Shown here piece by piece: positions 1-11,819 of a stretch of DNA of 64,000 nucleotides. How positions within the stretch are numbered: position 1 is the first letter of the stretch; each line of letters starts with the position of its first letter. A program made the translations under genes and the position numbers. The stretch covers positions 43,889,331 to 43,953,330 of the forward strand of contig CM055265.1 of the NCBI GenBank assembly GCA_029237695.1, written 5' to 3'. The stretch comes from Conchocele bisecta. Taxonomy: Eukaryota > Mollusca > Bivalvia > Lucinida > Thyasiridae. The notes beneath the pieces are model-generated. The model saw nothing but the letters and a program-made list of their open reading frames with translations, was not told the origin of the DNA and made no database searches.

Positions 1-480
1 TCCGTCCATCCATCCATGAATAAATGGACTGTCAGACATTGTTTCCAAGACTGGCTTAATTGACTGACAGTCAGTTCACCCAGTGTGTGTGTTAGTTTGT
101 TTGTCCAAGACTGATATAATTGACTGACAGTCAGTTTACCTATCTGTCTGTCTGTCGATGACTGACTTAATTGACTGACAATCGGTTCACCCATTTTGTC
201 TGTTTGTCTGTCCAAGACTGATTTAATTGACTGACAATCAGTTCACCCATTTTGTCTGTGTGTCTGTCCAAGACTGACTTAATTGACTAACAATCAGTTC
301 ACCCATTTTGTCTGTGTGTCTGTGCAAGACTGACTTAATTGAATAACAATAAATTCACCCATTCTGTCTGTTTGTTTGTCCAATACTGACTTACATGACT
401 GACAATAAGCTCCCCCATTATGTCTGTCTATTTGAGATGGACTTAAAATTGACTGACAAACAGTTCACTGAGCGTATGTC
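1..480. repeat. Tandem repeat, about 52-60 bp unit
   Basis: A degenerate unit built around TTAATTGACTGACARTCAG followed by TTCACCCATTTTGTCTGT and a GTCTGTCCAAGACTGA block recurs about eight times and starts before the window. It runs straight up to a likely splice acceptor at 491-494, so it is probably an intronic minisatellite. Confidence 0.8.
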
Positions 481-494
481 CGTCTGTCTGCCAG

Positions 495-830
495 GAGCTA
501 GTGGACGTGAGGGCCCAGATGCAGAAAGCTCAGCAGGCCTTACTAGAGGAGAAAGGGAGGTGGGGCTTGGATCGGAAAGTCGCACATGTCAGACCCCACA
601 AACCCGACGATGGGAAGGCAGGTCATGATCAGCCAGACGGACATGCTACGCCTCACAAACTACCACTGGAGGAGAGTAAATCTGGTCCCGAGCGGAATGA
701 GGGGCATGCCCAACCTTATAAGCACCCCGAGGACATTGATAAGACTTGTGTAACGGAGCGTGTGCTTGTGGATAAAGAAAATGTGACTCCTAGAAAAGTA
801 GTTGAATGTTCAGAAGCTAACCATTCCTGA
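495..830 (+). CDS. Terminal coding exon of an unrecognised gene (partial)
   Basis: A pyrimidine-rich tract ending in CTGCCAG (to 494) looks like a 3' splice site. From 495 an open frame reads ELVDVRAQMQKAQQALLEEK and runs 111 codons to a TGA at 828-830. The first ~25 residues look like the end of a coiled coil. The rest is a polar low-complexity tail with a loose repeat of about 21 residues containing H-x-x-P-H/Y-K (VRPHKP, ATPHKL, AQPYKH). Upstream exons lie outside the window. I do not recognise the gene. The frame has good coding character compared with the AT-rich flanks, but the exon call rests only on the acceptor, the open frame and the stop. Confidence 0.5.
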   Translation, partial: ELVDVRAQMQKAQQALLEEKGRWGLDRKVAHVRPHKPDDGKAGHDQPDGHATPHKLPLEESKSGPERNEGHAQPYKHPEDIDKTCVTERVLVDKENVTPRKVVECSEANHS

Positions 831-881
831 TAAACGGAGATAATGCGAGAAAACTCATCATTAACTCTTAGAATGCAGGAA

Positions 882-1058
882 ACAAAAATTGTCGTCTGCT
901 GTTGATTTGTATTGTCTTCTTTCTCATTAAAAACATGGTTTGACAGCACTTCAGAATCATTTCCATTGGAAATGATTCTAAAGTACTGTCAAACCATGTT
1001 TTTGTTGAGAGAAATGGAAAATAAAATGTAATTCAGCATTTAAAGGGTTAATGGCCCT
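882..1058. mobile_element. Fold-back MITE, family A (copy 1)
   Basis: Core palindrome with arms AAAACATGGTTTGACAGCAC and TTTAGAATCATTTCC around a TTGG centre (about 925-1003), flanked by GTCGTCTGCTGTT on the left and ending near AAAGGGTTAA. The same element recurs at 2090-2310, 4940-5045, 6470-6690, 15480-15640 and 26353-26566. No coding capacity. Confidence 0.8.
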
Positions 1059-1445
1059 ATTAAAATTTGTTCTACAAACTGGGGTTTATGTAGTAACTTC
1101 TGACATTACTTTAGTTGTCATATAAATTGGTATGCATTGATATAATACAATCTAACTGACCGTCACATGCTGTATCAGGTGTTGACGCTGATACAATGTA
1201 TCAGGGTCAGTCAATTATTCACAACTACTATCGCTTACGTTTCATTGGTCGATTGGGCATCATGTGACGTTACCCATTGACATGATGATGCAACGTGAAC
1301 GAGTCCATGTTTCTTTCAATAAAAACAATGTTATACATGCGCATTTCTTAGCATAAAATGTTACCTGATAAATAGAATTCCAGGCTAGTGTCTTTTGATA
1401 TCCAGTTTATCAGGCCCGGCTTGGAAACGGTAGGAAATTCTTACG

Positions 1446-1660
1446 TTTTGTTTTTGTTTGTTGGGGTTTAACGGCCTATCAACAGCTAAGGTCATTTAAG
1501 GTCAGGTCAATGGGTTTAGTACTAAATCCCATATATTACATGCACAAGTACATGTTCAAGTAAATGTACAAATGGGGGGAGATTCCTATAAGGAGGAACC
1601 CCTACCGTTAATTTACGCCTTCACGTTCGGCCGACCAACCGAAATTCTTACGTGTTTCCT
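1446..1660 (+). repeat. SINE-like interspersed repeat, family G (partial)
   Basis: Contains the GTTTGTTGGGGTTTAACGGC / CTATCAACAGCTAAGGTCAT block shared with six other copies in the window. The T/G-rich simple end (CAAACAAACAAAC on the other strand) resembles a SINE tail. Truncated relative to the ~400-bp copies at 7045 and 10826. Confidence 0.65.
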
Positions 1661-1776
1661 AGCCTGCCTGATAAACTTGATATTACAAGACACTCGCTTG
1701 TGTATTCTCTATATATGTTACTATATGACCAGAATCCATGGGACCACATACAACACTGGCAATCGACTAAGGTCCA

Positions 1777-2012
1777 GGGGGCCGTTTCACTTAACTTCGT
1801 ACAACTAAAATGTTCGTAAGTGCAAATTTGGAATCGTCTGGAAATTTCAATTGATGGATTTACATTTATTGAGCATGCAGCCTATGCTCAATAAATATAA
1901 ATTCAATAATTGTTTACAAGAAAACATTGTTAATGTGAAATTTTCAGACTATCAAAGGTTTGCACTTTAAAACAAACATTTTAGTCGTAAGAAGTTTACT
2001 GAAACGGCCCCC
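1777..2012. mobile_element. Fold-back MITE, family F (copy 1)
   Basis: Terminal inverted repeats GGGGGCCGTTTCACT and AGTGAAACGGCCCCC (imperfect) bracket a palindrome centred on TTTATTGAGCATGCAGCCTA / TGCTCAATAAA at about 1868-1905. A second copy lies at 10004-10246. Confidence 0.8.
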
Positions 2013-2089
2013 AGATTCACACAGAACTATGAAAAACATTAAATTTGATGTCCAAAGTTCAATTTCTTAATGCAAGCAATGATACATGA

Positions 2090-2310
2090 ATTTTTGTTGT
2101 CTGCTGTTCATTTTATATTTTCCATTTTTCTCATAAAAACATGGTTTGACAGCACATAATAACCATTTGCATTGGAAATGATTCTAAAATGCTGCCAAAC
2201 CATGTATTTACTGAGAGAAAAGTAAAAGTATGAAACAACAGCATACAACAATATTCAGTTCCCTCTGACATTCTAAGCGCTAATATTCGCGTTCTAAGGG
2301 CTAATATTCG
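2090..2310. mobile_element. Fold-back MITE, family A (copy 2)
   Basis: Palindromic core at about 2134-2212 with the family A arms (ACATGGTTTGACAGCAC and GCTGCCAAACCATGT). TGTCGTCTGCTG-like and CAGCA edges are degenerate. Confidence 0.75.
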
Positions 2311-2411
2311 CATACATCAATGTGTAATGAAAGGGATTCATGGGACAGCAGCAAACAGAAGGGACATTGGAGATGACTATGACTGACATGCAATTGTAAT
2401 TAACTGTAATA

Positions 2412-2610
2412 AATACTGTTTAACCCTTTAAACCCTACTTGCAAACACTGTATGTACAGATGAGCCTGCTTGTGACAAGCCATCTCATCAGGATCTACAT
2501 TGTCAGTATTTTTCAAATATTTTAAACATACCCTTATCTGATTAATGTAGTTGTCCAGAAATGAGCATAGAATAATCAATATCAGATAAATAGGGGTGAA
2601 AACAAGAGAC
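2412..2610. repeat. Family S repeat (degenerate copy)
   Basis: Begins near TTTAACCCTTTAAACC and carries the diagnostic GATGAGCCTGCTTGTGACAA / GCCATCTCATCAGGATCT palindrome seen in better copies at 4255, 21636 and 61694. Confidence 0.55.
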
Positions 2611-2674
2611 CGTACATTGTAATTTGTGTGTGTGTGTGCGCGTGCGTGTGTGTGGTCGGGCGAACGAGACAGCG

Positions 2675-3080
2675 TAAATTAACGGTAGTGGTTCCTCCTT
2701 ATAGGAATCACTGTTTGCCTGGTTTGGCCCTCGGGTACGTTTTTATCTTTGGCTCTTTTGTTACCTGGGAGTTGAATTGGGTTATTGCCCATTATAAAAG
2801 TAGTAAGATTATTACTGATCCTATTGCTTTTGGGAGGGGCCAAGTGATTCTGGTGTGGCGAGGACCTGGCATCAGATCAGGATTATTCTGATTTCAGGGC
2901 TGATATATAGTTTTGTTATTGTAAATATTCAGTTCTGATTTTGGGATTCCCCCCCCCCCATTTGAAAATGTACATGTACAGGTAATATATGGGATTTAGT
3001 ACTAAACCCATTGACCTGGTCTTAAATGACCTTAGCTGTTGATAGGCCGTTAAACCCCAACAAACAAACAAACAATGCAT
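2675..3080 (-). repeat. SINE-like repeat, family G, nearly full length
   Basis: Minus-strand copy of the ~400-bp family. It reads from AACGGTAGTGGTTCCTCCTT through the AGTGATTCTGGTGTGG and TTCAGGGCTGATATATAG blocks to TTGATAGGCCGTTAAACCCC and an (AAAC)n tail. Confidence 0.7.
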
Positions 3081-3439
3081 GTAACCAGCGTAGCCCAAGA
3101 TCAGCCAGCACATTCTCATCTAGGTCGGTGGCATCACACGAATACTAACGTTATAATTGAAGCCCGCCATAATCATTATTGAATCATTATCATATTAATC
3201 GTTATCAAATTTGGGTGATATATAGTAAGACTTGAGATTTGTCATTCTGATAAATTTGTGCTGAAATTGTAACGTTCAAAACAAATTATTTTCCAGTAAA
3301 TGAAGTACAATCTGAAATTATTAATTAACGTAAATGTTCAATTTCCTTATCTGAAACAATTTATTGGATGTATGCTCATATATGGGCCGCTGACTGAGAA
3401 ATTTCAACATTTGAGACACGCCATTTGATTTTGTACCTA

Positions 3440-4020
3440 TGGAAAATTTAGTGGGTGGCAGGTGGGAGCATGCGATGGGTAATTTAACGATTGGGGTTCA
3501 TCCTTACCGGAATCCCAACTGAAGACCTGGTTTGGCCCTCACATACGTTTTTGGCATTTTGTATGCGACAGTTGAATCTGGTTATAACCCGTATGTCAGT
3601 ATTACGATATTCGTAATCCTATTTTAGGCGAAGGGGCCAAGTGACTGGTGTGGTATGGACCTGGCACCAGGTCGGGTTATTCTAATTTCAGGGCTGAATA
3701 TATTTTTATGCCACCGGGTTTCGAAGAAATGGGTGGCATATAGTGTTTGGACCGTCCGTCTGTCCGTCCGTCCGTCCGTCCGTCCGTCACACTTTTCGGT
3801 TAATCACTTTGTCACAGTTTCTCAAATATGCTGCAGGTGGCATCCGCGTTCGACAGACGCATTTCTTGTTTCTCGATGTAAATATTCCGTTCTGATTTTG
3901 GGATTTTCCCCCCCAATGCAGCAGGTTAAAATGGGATCAAACCCGTTTGCCCGGCCTTACATGACCGTAGCTGTTGATAGGCCGTTAAACACTAATAAAC
4001 AAACAAACAAACTGAAAATG
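3440..4020 (-). repeat. Family G repeat interrupted by family T repeat
   Basis: A family G copy on the minus strand (3480-3705 and 3880-4020, ending GATAGGCCGTTAAACACTAA and CAAACAAACAAAC) is interrupted at about 3709-3885 by a different repeat, family T. Family T starts ATGCCACCGGGTTTCGAAG and contains a (CCGT)n run and TGTCACAGTTTCTCAAATAT. Another family T copy is at 13655-13872. Confidence 0.7.
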
Positions 4021-4059
4021 TTGTCAAGTTTTGAAACCATTTACGGAAAATATTGTTTT

Positions 4060-4225
4060 GTTTGTTGGCATTTAACGGCCTATCAACAGCGATGGTCATT
4101 TAAGGCCGTACATGTTCAAGTACAAATTGGGGGAAAATCCCAAAAGCAGAACTGAATATTTACAATAAAAAATCTACATGTATATATTCAGCCCTGAAAT
4201 CAGAATAATCCTGATCTGATGCCAG
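4060..4225 (+). repeat. Family G repeat fragment
   Basis: TTTGTTTGTTGGCATTTAAC / GGCCTATCAACAGCGATGGT start block followed by the truncated middle (AAATCCCAAAAGCAGAACTG and TTCAGCCCTGAAATCAGAAT). Confidence 0.65.
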
Positions 4226-4254
4226 TGAAAATATTGTAAATTTTGTAAACATAT

Positions 4255-4497
4255 TTAACCCTTTCAACACCACAGACCTCTATAGAGACAATGTTTGCAA
4301 ACAGTGCAGATCCAGATGAGCCGGCTCGTAACGAGCCGTCTCATCAGGATCTCCACTGTTTGTTAATAATTTTAAACGTCGTACAGATTACCCTTTTAGA
4401 AGAATGGGATAATTTGAATGAACAAAATTAATGAAATAGCGTGAAACATTGGGCATGGAACATCCTATTAAGTTACTTGGTGTTGAAAGGGTTAATG
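4255..4497. repeat. Family S repeat, TIR AACCCTTTCA
   Basis: Bounded by TTAACCCTTTCAACACCACA and GTGTTGAAAGGGTTAA, an inverted terminal repeat of about 15 bp. Internally it has an inverted GAGCCGGCTCGTAACGAGCC / GTCTCATC motif. Related copies lie at 21636-21895, 22860-23045 and 61694-61946. Confidence 0.7.
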
Positions 4498-4939
4498 AAA
4501 TTATGCAGATGTCCAAAGGTACAAAATCACATGGCATGTCTCATTTGTAGATCTGTATCCTGCTGCACATTCGCATCATCGGATTATCATTACTCATGTT
4601 TTTATCACCAGTAGGACTCCTTCGGTGACTGAATGGCAACCAGCGTAGACCCTGATGAATTTGTGTGTGCACAGGCTGATCTGGGCCTATGCAGTCGCAT
4701 ACCGCTTTTCTCAGTCGACGGTCAGTATTATATGTGACCTGGCGTTAACATTTACAATGCTGAATTAAATTGTGCCGTTTGCTGTTTATTTTTGTCGAGC
4801 CCACTTGCGGAAAGCGAGACATAGTGATCAGAATGACGTCCGGGTGTCTGTCCGTCCGTCCGTCCGAAATCTGCGTTAAAGTTTTTAAAAATACCATCAA
4901 ATGCCTCGGCGGGCTCGACATGCGGGCCGCGGCCATCTG

Positions 4940-5045
4940 GTATATTTTTCCTGTTAAAAACATGGTTTGACAGTACTTAAAGACACATTTCCAAATTGGA
5001 AAATGATTCTAAAGTGCTTTCATGTTTTTATTGAGAAAGAAGACA
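4940..5045. repeat. Family A fold-back, partial
   Basis: Only the palindromic core (AAAACATGGTTTGACAGTAC to TTTCATGTTTTTATTGAG) is recognisable; one arm has lost several bases. Confidence 0.6.
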
Positions 5046-5084
5046 AAATGTAAAACATCAGCAGATGACCATCCCAGTTAACAT

Positions 5085-5205
5085 AGGTAAAATTTCATCC
5101 GTATTAACTGTGCATGCCGGACCCTACACCTAACAAGTCAGTTGGCCAATTTCATCCGTATTAACTGTGCATGCCGGACCCTACACCTGACAATTCAGTT
5201 GGCCA
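5085..5205. repeat. Direct duplication of a ~57-bp unit
   Basis: AATTTCATCCGTATTAACTG / TGCATGCCGGACCCTACACC occurs twice in tandem with one or two differences. Confidence 0.85.
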
Positions 5206-5309
5206 TTGTGTTGATATTGTCTTAGATACATGTAATAACTGCCCAGTGTGTAAATTATTATTGAAATTATTACAGCTGTGCTGTGTACTATAATTTTTAC
5301 TGTCAATTA

Positions 5310-6380
5310 AATTATGAAATTACTATTATGTACATTGTATATAGCATGTATTTCTGTTATGTACATTGTATATAGCATGTACTTCTGTTATGTACATTGT
5401 ATATAGATTGTACTTCATTAAGTACATTATAGCATGTATATTTGTACATTGTATATGCTGTATTCTGTTATGTACATTGTATAGCATGTACTTCTGTTAT
5501 GTACATTGTATATTGCATGTACTTCTGTTATGTACATTGTATATAGCATGTACTTATGTACATGTATATAGCATGTATTCTGTTATGTACATTGTATATA
5601 GCATGTACTTCTGTTATGTACATTGTATATAGCATGTACTTCTGTTATGTACATTGTATATAGCATGTACTTCTGTTATGTACATTGTATATAGCATGTA
5701 CTTCTGTTATGTACATTGTATATAGCATGTACTTCTGTTATGTACATTGTATATGCATGTACTTCTGTTATTGTACATTGTATATAGCATGACTTCTGTT
5801 ATGTACTTGTATATAGCATGTACTTCGTTATGTCATTGTATAGCATGTACTTCTGTTATGTACATTGTATATGCATGTCTTCTGTTTGTACATTGTTATT
5901 TAGCTGTACTTCCTGTTATGTACATTGTATATAGCATGTACTTCTGTTTGTATTACATTGTATATAGCATGACTTCTGTTATGTACATTGTATATAGCAT
6001 GTACTTCTGTTATGTACATTGATATAGCATGTACTTCTGTTATGTATTGTATATAGCATGTATTTAGCATGTACTTTTCTGTTAGTACATTGTATATACA
6101 TGTACTTGTGTACATTGTATAGCAGATTCGTATATTAGCTTACTCATTGTTTATGTACATTGTATATAGCATATTCGTTATGTACATTGTATATAGCATG
6201 TACTTCTGTTAGTACATTGTATATAGCATGTATATAGCATGTACTTCTATTATGTACATTGTATATAGCATGTACTTCTGTTATGTACATTGTATATAGC
6301 ATGTACTTCTGTTATGTACATTGTATATAGCATGTACTTCTATTATGTACATTGTATATAGCATGTACTTCTGTTACGTC
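5310..6380. repeat. 31-bp minisatellite array
   Basis: About 1.07 kb of a 31-bp unit (TTATGTACATTGTATATAGC followed by ATGTACTTCTG), more than 30 copies. The central copies are nearly identical; 5760-6240 is degenerate with small indels. Long open frames here translate the unit (MYIACTSVMYIVYS...) and are not genes. Confidence 0.9.
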
Positions 6381-6469
6381 ATCTGTGTAGACAGAAATTT
6401 CCAAGAAATACATATATATATTCCTGGATGGAGAGAACTGTATTTTATATTATATACCTATCAGCGATG

Positions 6470-6690
6470 TCTGTTAACCCTAAAAATGCGGGAAACGGAA
6501 AATTGTCGTCTGCTGTAGTTTTATATTTGGTCTTCTTTCACAATAAAAACACGGTCTGACAGCACTTTAGAATCATTTCCATTGGAAATGATTCTAAAGT
6601 GTTGTCAAAACGTGCTTTAGCAAATAAAACTAGAAAATAGAAAAGAAACCGCAGACGACAAAATTTAATTCAGCATTGTCAGGGTTAATC
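6470..6690. mobile_element. Fold-back MITE, family A (copy 3)
   Basis: Complete-looking copy. GTCGTCTGCTG near 6505 and CAGACGACAAAA near 6655 are inverted repeats around the palindromic core, and TTAACCCTAAAAATG / GTCAGGGTTAA mark the outer ends. Confidence 0.8.
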
Positions 6691-7044
6691 CATGCCGTAT
6701 GCATCCGTGAAATACACTCGAGTGGCTTTCTGTATCCCCATCACACTGCAGCCTCGTTTTCGATTTGGTGCAAATGACTTTCCGCAAACTACATGAACTT
6801 TCATGCAGAAAAGTGTACTATTTTCAGCGATTACATTATAATATAATCAGCGTTATCTATTTTTAGCGACAGTATTTTGGATTAAACAATCAATCATTAA
6901 CACTGATGGCGATTGTATCCCTCAATGCAGACGGTTAAATACGGGATCAATCCCATTGGCCCAGCCTTAAATGACCATAGCTTTTGATAGGCCGTTAAAT
7001 ACCAATAAATCAAATATAATTGTACAACTGCCTTCGGAATTAAA

Positions 7045-7450
7045 CTGTTTGTTTGTTTGTTTATTGGTGTTTAACGGCCTATCAACAACTAAGGTCATGT
7101 AAGGCTGGGCAAACAGGTTCGATCCCGTTTTAACCTGCTGCATTGGGGGGAAAATTCCAAAATCAGAACTGAATATTTACATCGAGAACAAAATATATTC
7201 AGCCCTGAAATTAGAATAACCGGACCTGGTGACAGGTCCATACCACACCAAAGTCACTTTAGCCCCTTCCCCTAAAATAGGATTACGAATAATCGTAATA
7301 CTCACATAAGGGGTATAACCAGATTCAACTGTCACATACAAAATGCCAAAGACGTATGTGAGGGACAAACCAGGTCTCCAGTCGGAATTCCGTTAAGGAT
7401 GAACCCCGATCGTTAAATTACCCATCGCTTGCGCCAACCTTCCACCCACT
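7045..7450 (+). repeat. SINE-like repeat, family G, full-length copy
   Basis: Starts with (GTTT)n TATTGGTGTTTAACGGCC, passes through TCGATCCCGTTTTAACCTGC, TTCAGCCCTGAAATTAGAAT and TCCATACCACACCA, and ends near ATGAACCCC...TTAAATTACCCATCGC. It closely matches 10826-11220. A reversed 3' fragment lies just upstream at about 6905-7010. I could not identify A and B boxes with confidence, so SINE is a provisional label. Confidence 0.7.
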
Positions 7451-7689
7451 CCAATTAAACTGATTTTGAGTATGAATTTGGACAACGTGCTTACTAGTTA
7501 TACAAGCACGGGCCCAGACATTAACTAGATGGTGGGTAAATCAGACAATTGCTCCCCGATGATGCCTGGATTGAAATTAAAAGTCCTTGACCCTGGGTAT
7601 TGGTGTAGTATGCTTATTAATCACAATAAATGGTGATCAATGTGTATATGTTTCAAGTTACAGCGATATACTGTAGTAATTTGAAAAAC

Positions 7690-8190
7690 TTTAACAAGCT
7701 TTAAAAAAAATCCAAGTCGTTTGACCTTGGGCTCCTGGGCAGCATGGGTAGGGTGTACAATGAACATATGGATGGTGATCAATGCGTATATGAAATTTCA
7801 AGTTGATATCGCAAGTGGTCACAGAGATAAAGCAATTTGAAAAAAATTTAATGCAAGCTTTATCAAACAAAATTCTAAGTCATTTGACCTTGGGATCCTG
7901 GGCAGCATGGGTAGGGTATACAATGAACATATGGATGGTGATCAATGTGTATATGAAGTTTCAAGTCGATATCACAAGCGGTCACAGAGATATAGCAATT
8001 TTAAAAACTTGGACGTAAAACTTTAACAAAAAGTTTAGTCATTTGACCTTGGGCTCCTGGGCAGCATGTGTTGGGTATACAATGAAAATATGGATGGTGA
8101 TCAATGTGTATATGAAGTTTCAAGTTGATATTCCAAGCAGTCACAGAGATATAGCAATTTGAAAAACTTTAACGTAAAACTCGGACAAAG
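7690..8190. repeat. Tandem repeat, ~160-bp unit, three copies
   Basis: TTTGACCTTGGGCTCCTGGG / CAGCATGGGTAGGGT recurs at about 7721, 7884 and 8043, each followed by ATATGGATGGTGATCAATG and TCACAGAGATA. The ~160-bp unit length resembles the core repeats of Pearl/Helitron-like elements of bivalves; that match is inference. Confidence 0.8.
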
Positions 8191-8279
8191 CGATAACTAT
8201 GCTCCATAGAGAAAACATTTTCGGGGAGCAAAACTAGACAAGAATTCCGCCACGGAAGCGGTGTCGCGCCTACCGAGGC

Positions 8280-8650
8280 ATTTGACCGTGAACATTACAA
8301 GTAAATAAATTACCTTGACCTTCAGAATTTGGATGTGGGGGTGTGTGTAATGAAGCATCATCCGTAGACAAACATTGATGTGAAATATTATCAATGTCTG
8401 GCAAGGGGTTAAAGAGATATTGTGAAAAAACAATAACTTTAACGCATTTCTGTTACAAAACCGGTGAACATTACAAGTAAATAAATGACCTCGACCTTGA
8501 TAATTTGGATGTGGGGGTGTGCGTAATGAAGCATCATCCCTAGACAAACATTGATGTGAAATATTATCAATGTCTGGCAAGGGGTTAGAGATATTGTGAA
8601 AAAACAATAACTTTAACGCATTTGCCTTACAAGAAAACCGGACGACGCGG
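8280..8650. repeat. Tandem duplication, ~177-bp unit
   Basis: GTGAACATTACAAGTAAATA followed by GGATGTGGGGGTGTG and TGAAATATTATCAATGTCTG occurs twice (8289 and 8466 starts). A diverged third copy follows at about 8880-9050. Confidence 0.8.
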
Positions 8651-9338
8651 ACGACGACGACGGAAAATACGACGACTATAGTAGACAAAAAAAAAATGAG
8701 TTCATAGAACACGGATGCCCCCTCATATCGCTTTGATAGAAAACGAGGCAAAATTCTAAGTCCAAAAAGCGGGACGAACGTGGATTTGTCACAGGGCAGT
8801 AGAGGACCATTAGAGCAATGTGTGAAAGGAAATAGAAATTATTGAGAAAAGATTAAAATGTTAAACTCATTTGCCTTACAAAGAAGGTGAACATAAGTCC
8901 CCTATCACATTGGGTGTACGGGTGTGGGTCATATGGAAAACAAAGCACCATCCCTAGACAGACATTGTGGGTAAATAGTATTGAAATTTGAGGAGTTATT
9001 GAAAACAAACGCATTTGCCTTACAGACGCACGTACGCAGACGGACAGGGGTAAAACATAATGCCCCCCCCCCCCCCCAATAAATTGGTGGGGACATGAAA
9101 ACGGTCATCACTGGCAGCCATGATTAGAAAATGAATGCAAGTCCTCAGTGACCTTGACATGAGAAATCAAATGTGTTACCAACGCACGCATTTCCATGGA
9201 CGATCGCTATATCCCCTTCTGCCTATCAACGAGGGAATAATAAATGGGATCGTGGGATATTAAGAACTCGATAAATGTTGAGCTTTTAATCTATATACAT
9301 TTGTATATTATGGTTCTACACAATGCACGATATATACA

Positions 9339-9540
9339 CAGAGCTCCAGTTAAGGTGCGTAATTGGACCACATTTTCCTGGTATTTTTCTTATTTCTTCA
9401 CGAAAAATGGCAAGTTGGGATTGCTTTAGAATCGTGTCATGGAGACGATTCTAAAGCACTTCCAACTTGTCAATTTTGGGGAAGAAATAACGAAAGTTTC
9501 CCCAAAGTTGATCAAATTACGCACCTTAACTGGAGCTCTG
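9339..9540. mobile_element. Fold-back MITE, family B (CAGAGCTCC ends), copy 1
   Basis: Terminal inverted repeat CAGAGCTCCAGTTAAGGTGC / GTAATT at both ends. The interior is a hairpin centred on AGAATCGTGTCATGGAGACG. A second copy is at 17422-17612. No clear target-site duplication at this copy. Confidence 0.85.
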
Positions 9541-10003
9541 AATTACAAGTCCTGCAACATTGTAATTTCTGAATGCAAACACATTTTTCTGTACTAAATC
9601 TGATCCTCTGATCGGAAAACTTTATTCAGGGAATTTACTTGATTCTTGTGCTCGTACTACAGTTAAACCTCAGCCTAGCTCAATCAGCTTAGCAAAACAT
9701 TTTAGTTCACATTATTTTGTGTACATGTAGATCCAGATTTATTTAATCATAGCCCTCACTATTTTCTGAAAATGCGCTTAACCCATTTCAGTCTAAGGAT
9801 ACGATATTTGTTGAAAAGAAATCATTTTATTTATTTCTCCATATAGGTATATGTTCACAGAATGAAGTTTGAAACTATTTAATGCCCTGCTTTTCAGTGA
9901 ATTAGCATTCGAGTTCAGAAAAGGTTATACATAAGCATAGTACCGAAATGCTTAACGTTGACTTTGTGACAGATATATACATGGTTTGCATGGGTCTAAA
10001 TAT

Positions 10004-10246
10004 GGGGCCCGTTTCACTAAACTTCTTACGACTAAAATGTTCGTAAGTGCAAAATTATGATAGTCTGTAAATTTCACATTAACATTGTTTTCTTGTAAAT
10101 AATTATTGGATTTACATTTATTGAGCATAGGCTGCATATGCAGTCTATGCTCAATAAATGTAAATCCATAAATTGAAATTTACAGACGATCTTAAATTTG
10201 CACTTACGAACATTTTAGTCGTAGGAAGTTTAGTGAAACGGCCCCC
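10004..10246. mobile_element. Fold-back MITE, family F (copy 2)
   Basis: Near-perfect hairpin. Arms GGGGCCCGTTTCACTAAACT...TTTACATTTATTGAGCATAG meet at GGCTGCATATGCAGTC (about 10131-10146) and end in AGTGAAACGGCCCCC. Confidence 0.9.
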
Positions 10247-10825
10247 TGATGTGAATACATACGACGAGCACCTAAGTATAAACATGCATAAGCACACTAC
10301 ATGTATGTTGTATTGCAAAATCTGAACACATCCTGAAGGTATAAACTTTGGTACATATTCATACATAGTAAATGCCCAGTGACGGAACTTCAAAACAATT
10401 TAACAAATATGCACAGGGGGTATGAAAAAGTGATTGCTGTCCATGGATGTGGTCAGTTGTGCTCTTACTTATCTTGCTAAGTACACTTTGAAGGAGAAGT
10501 ATTCTATTTAAGGATAAATTTATTAATTTTTATTATACTGTTTTGGCTGTGATAATGTAATAAATTCAGTATAATAATTCTGCATACTTTTAATCATCAA
10601 ATATATGCAGTCGTTAGTTTTATATGAAATAATGCATTTTTGGAAAAATAAATGATTACTCCCTCAAAGTGTACTTAACTAGTTATTAAAGTATACTAAG
10701 CAATTTTGGTGAAATCGGCTACTGGAGCTCCCAGCAATATAAATGTGGGCCGCCAGCTGAGAAAAGGTACCTTAGGACGTACACAATATGGAGAATACCA
10801 GACTACTCACTAGTGTCTCTTGACA
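10247..10825. other. AT-rich spacer, no gene seen
   Basis: Unique-looking AT-rich DNA. I see no exon-like frame, RNA gene or repeat other than short A/T runs. Confidence 0.5.
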
Positions 10826-11220
10826 TGTTTGTTTGTTTGTTTGTTTATTGGTGTTTAACGGCCTATCAACAGCTACGGGCAAACAGGTTCGATCCCGTTT
10901 TAACCTGCTGCATTGGGGGGAAAATCCCAAAATCAGAACCGAATATTTACATAGAGTAAAATATATATTCAGCCCTGAAATTAGAATAACCGGACCTGGT
11001 GCCAGGTCCATACCACACCAAGTCACCTGGCCCCTTCCCCTAAAATAGGATTATGAATAATCGTAATACTCACAGAAGGGGTATAACCAGATTCAACTGT
11101 CACATACAAAACACCAAAAACGTATGCGAGGACCAAACCCGGTCTCGGAATTCCGGTAAGGATGAACCCCTATCATTAAATTACCCATCGCATGCTCCCA
11201 CCTGCCACCCACAAAATTTT
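10826..11220 (+). repeat. SINE-like repeat, family G, full-length copy
   Basis: Same block order as the copy at 7045, with a (GTTT)n head and the GCATGCTCCCACCTGCCACC end block intact. Confidence 0.75.
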
Positions 11221-11819
11221 CTTGATAAATTTATCCACAGGTGGATAAAGCGTGTCAGGATTGGTAAAATGGTTAAAAAAATCCTAATTATGTTTATAGG
11301 GGTGGGAACAGTTCCAAATGCCAAATCCTGAAAATGTTGAAACATTAGTATTTTTATGCAATTATCAGGCACCTCAAATCCTGATTTCAGGATATATCCT
11401 GAAAATTCCCACCCTTGTTTAGAAACCAGCTGAAAGTTGGGGGAAATAAAATTTGCCATGAAAACAAAAAGATTGCCTCTAAAGACCTATTATTAGAGGT
11501 AGGTCATTAAGAGTAGTAATTTTTTTTTACTCTCTAAAATAGCGCCATGAAAAGCATTTCTTTAAATCCGACCTTTCATATTATGTGCTCATATGTCAAA
11601 GCTCCAAGAAAAACATTTCTTCAAATCCAAGTGGTTCTAAAGTTGTCACGGTTGTAACACCAAAAGTCTAGGCAAAAGAGGAGCATCTAAGGTTTTGACT
11701 AGTGTAGCTCCTGATCAGTCGACACACTTATGCAGCCTGCTGCAGATTTAAAGATTTCTGTGGCGCCCTTCAAAATGCTTGCCCAATTTTCAGCAATAAA
11801 CAGAAAATAAAGGCCAATA

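Noticed and set aside
3655..4155. 166-aa open frame on the plus strand.
   Set aside because: It runs through family G and family T repeats, including a (CCGT)n run, so it is repeat-derived.
5366..6518. Several long open frames in the 31-bp array (up to 91 aa).
   Set aside because: They translate the repeat unit in both strands (MYIACTSVMYIVYS and similar) and have no gene character.
8197..8751. 184-aa minus-strand open frame.
   Set aside because: It translates two tandem ~177-bp repeats and a low-complexity VVVFSVVVVRVV stretch.
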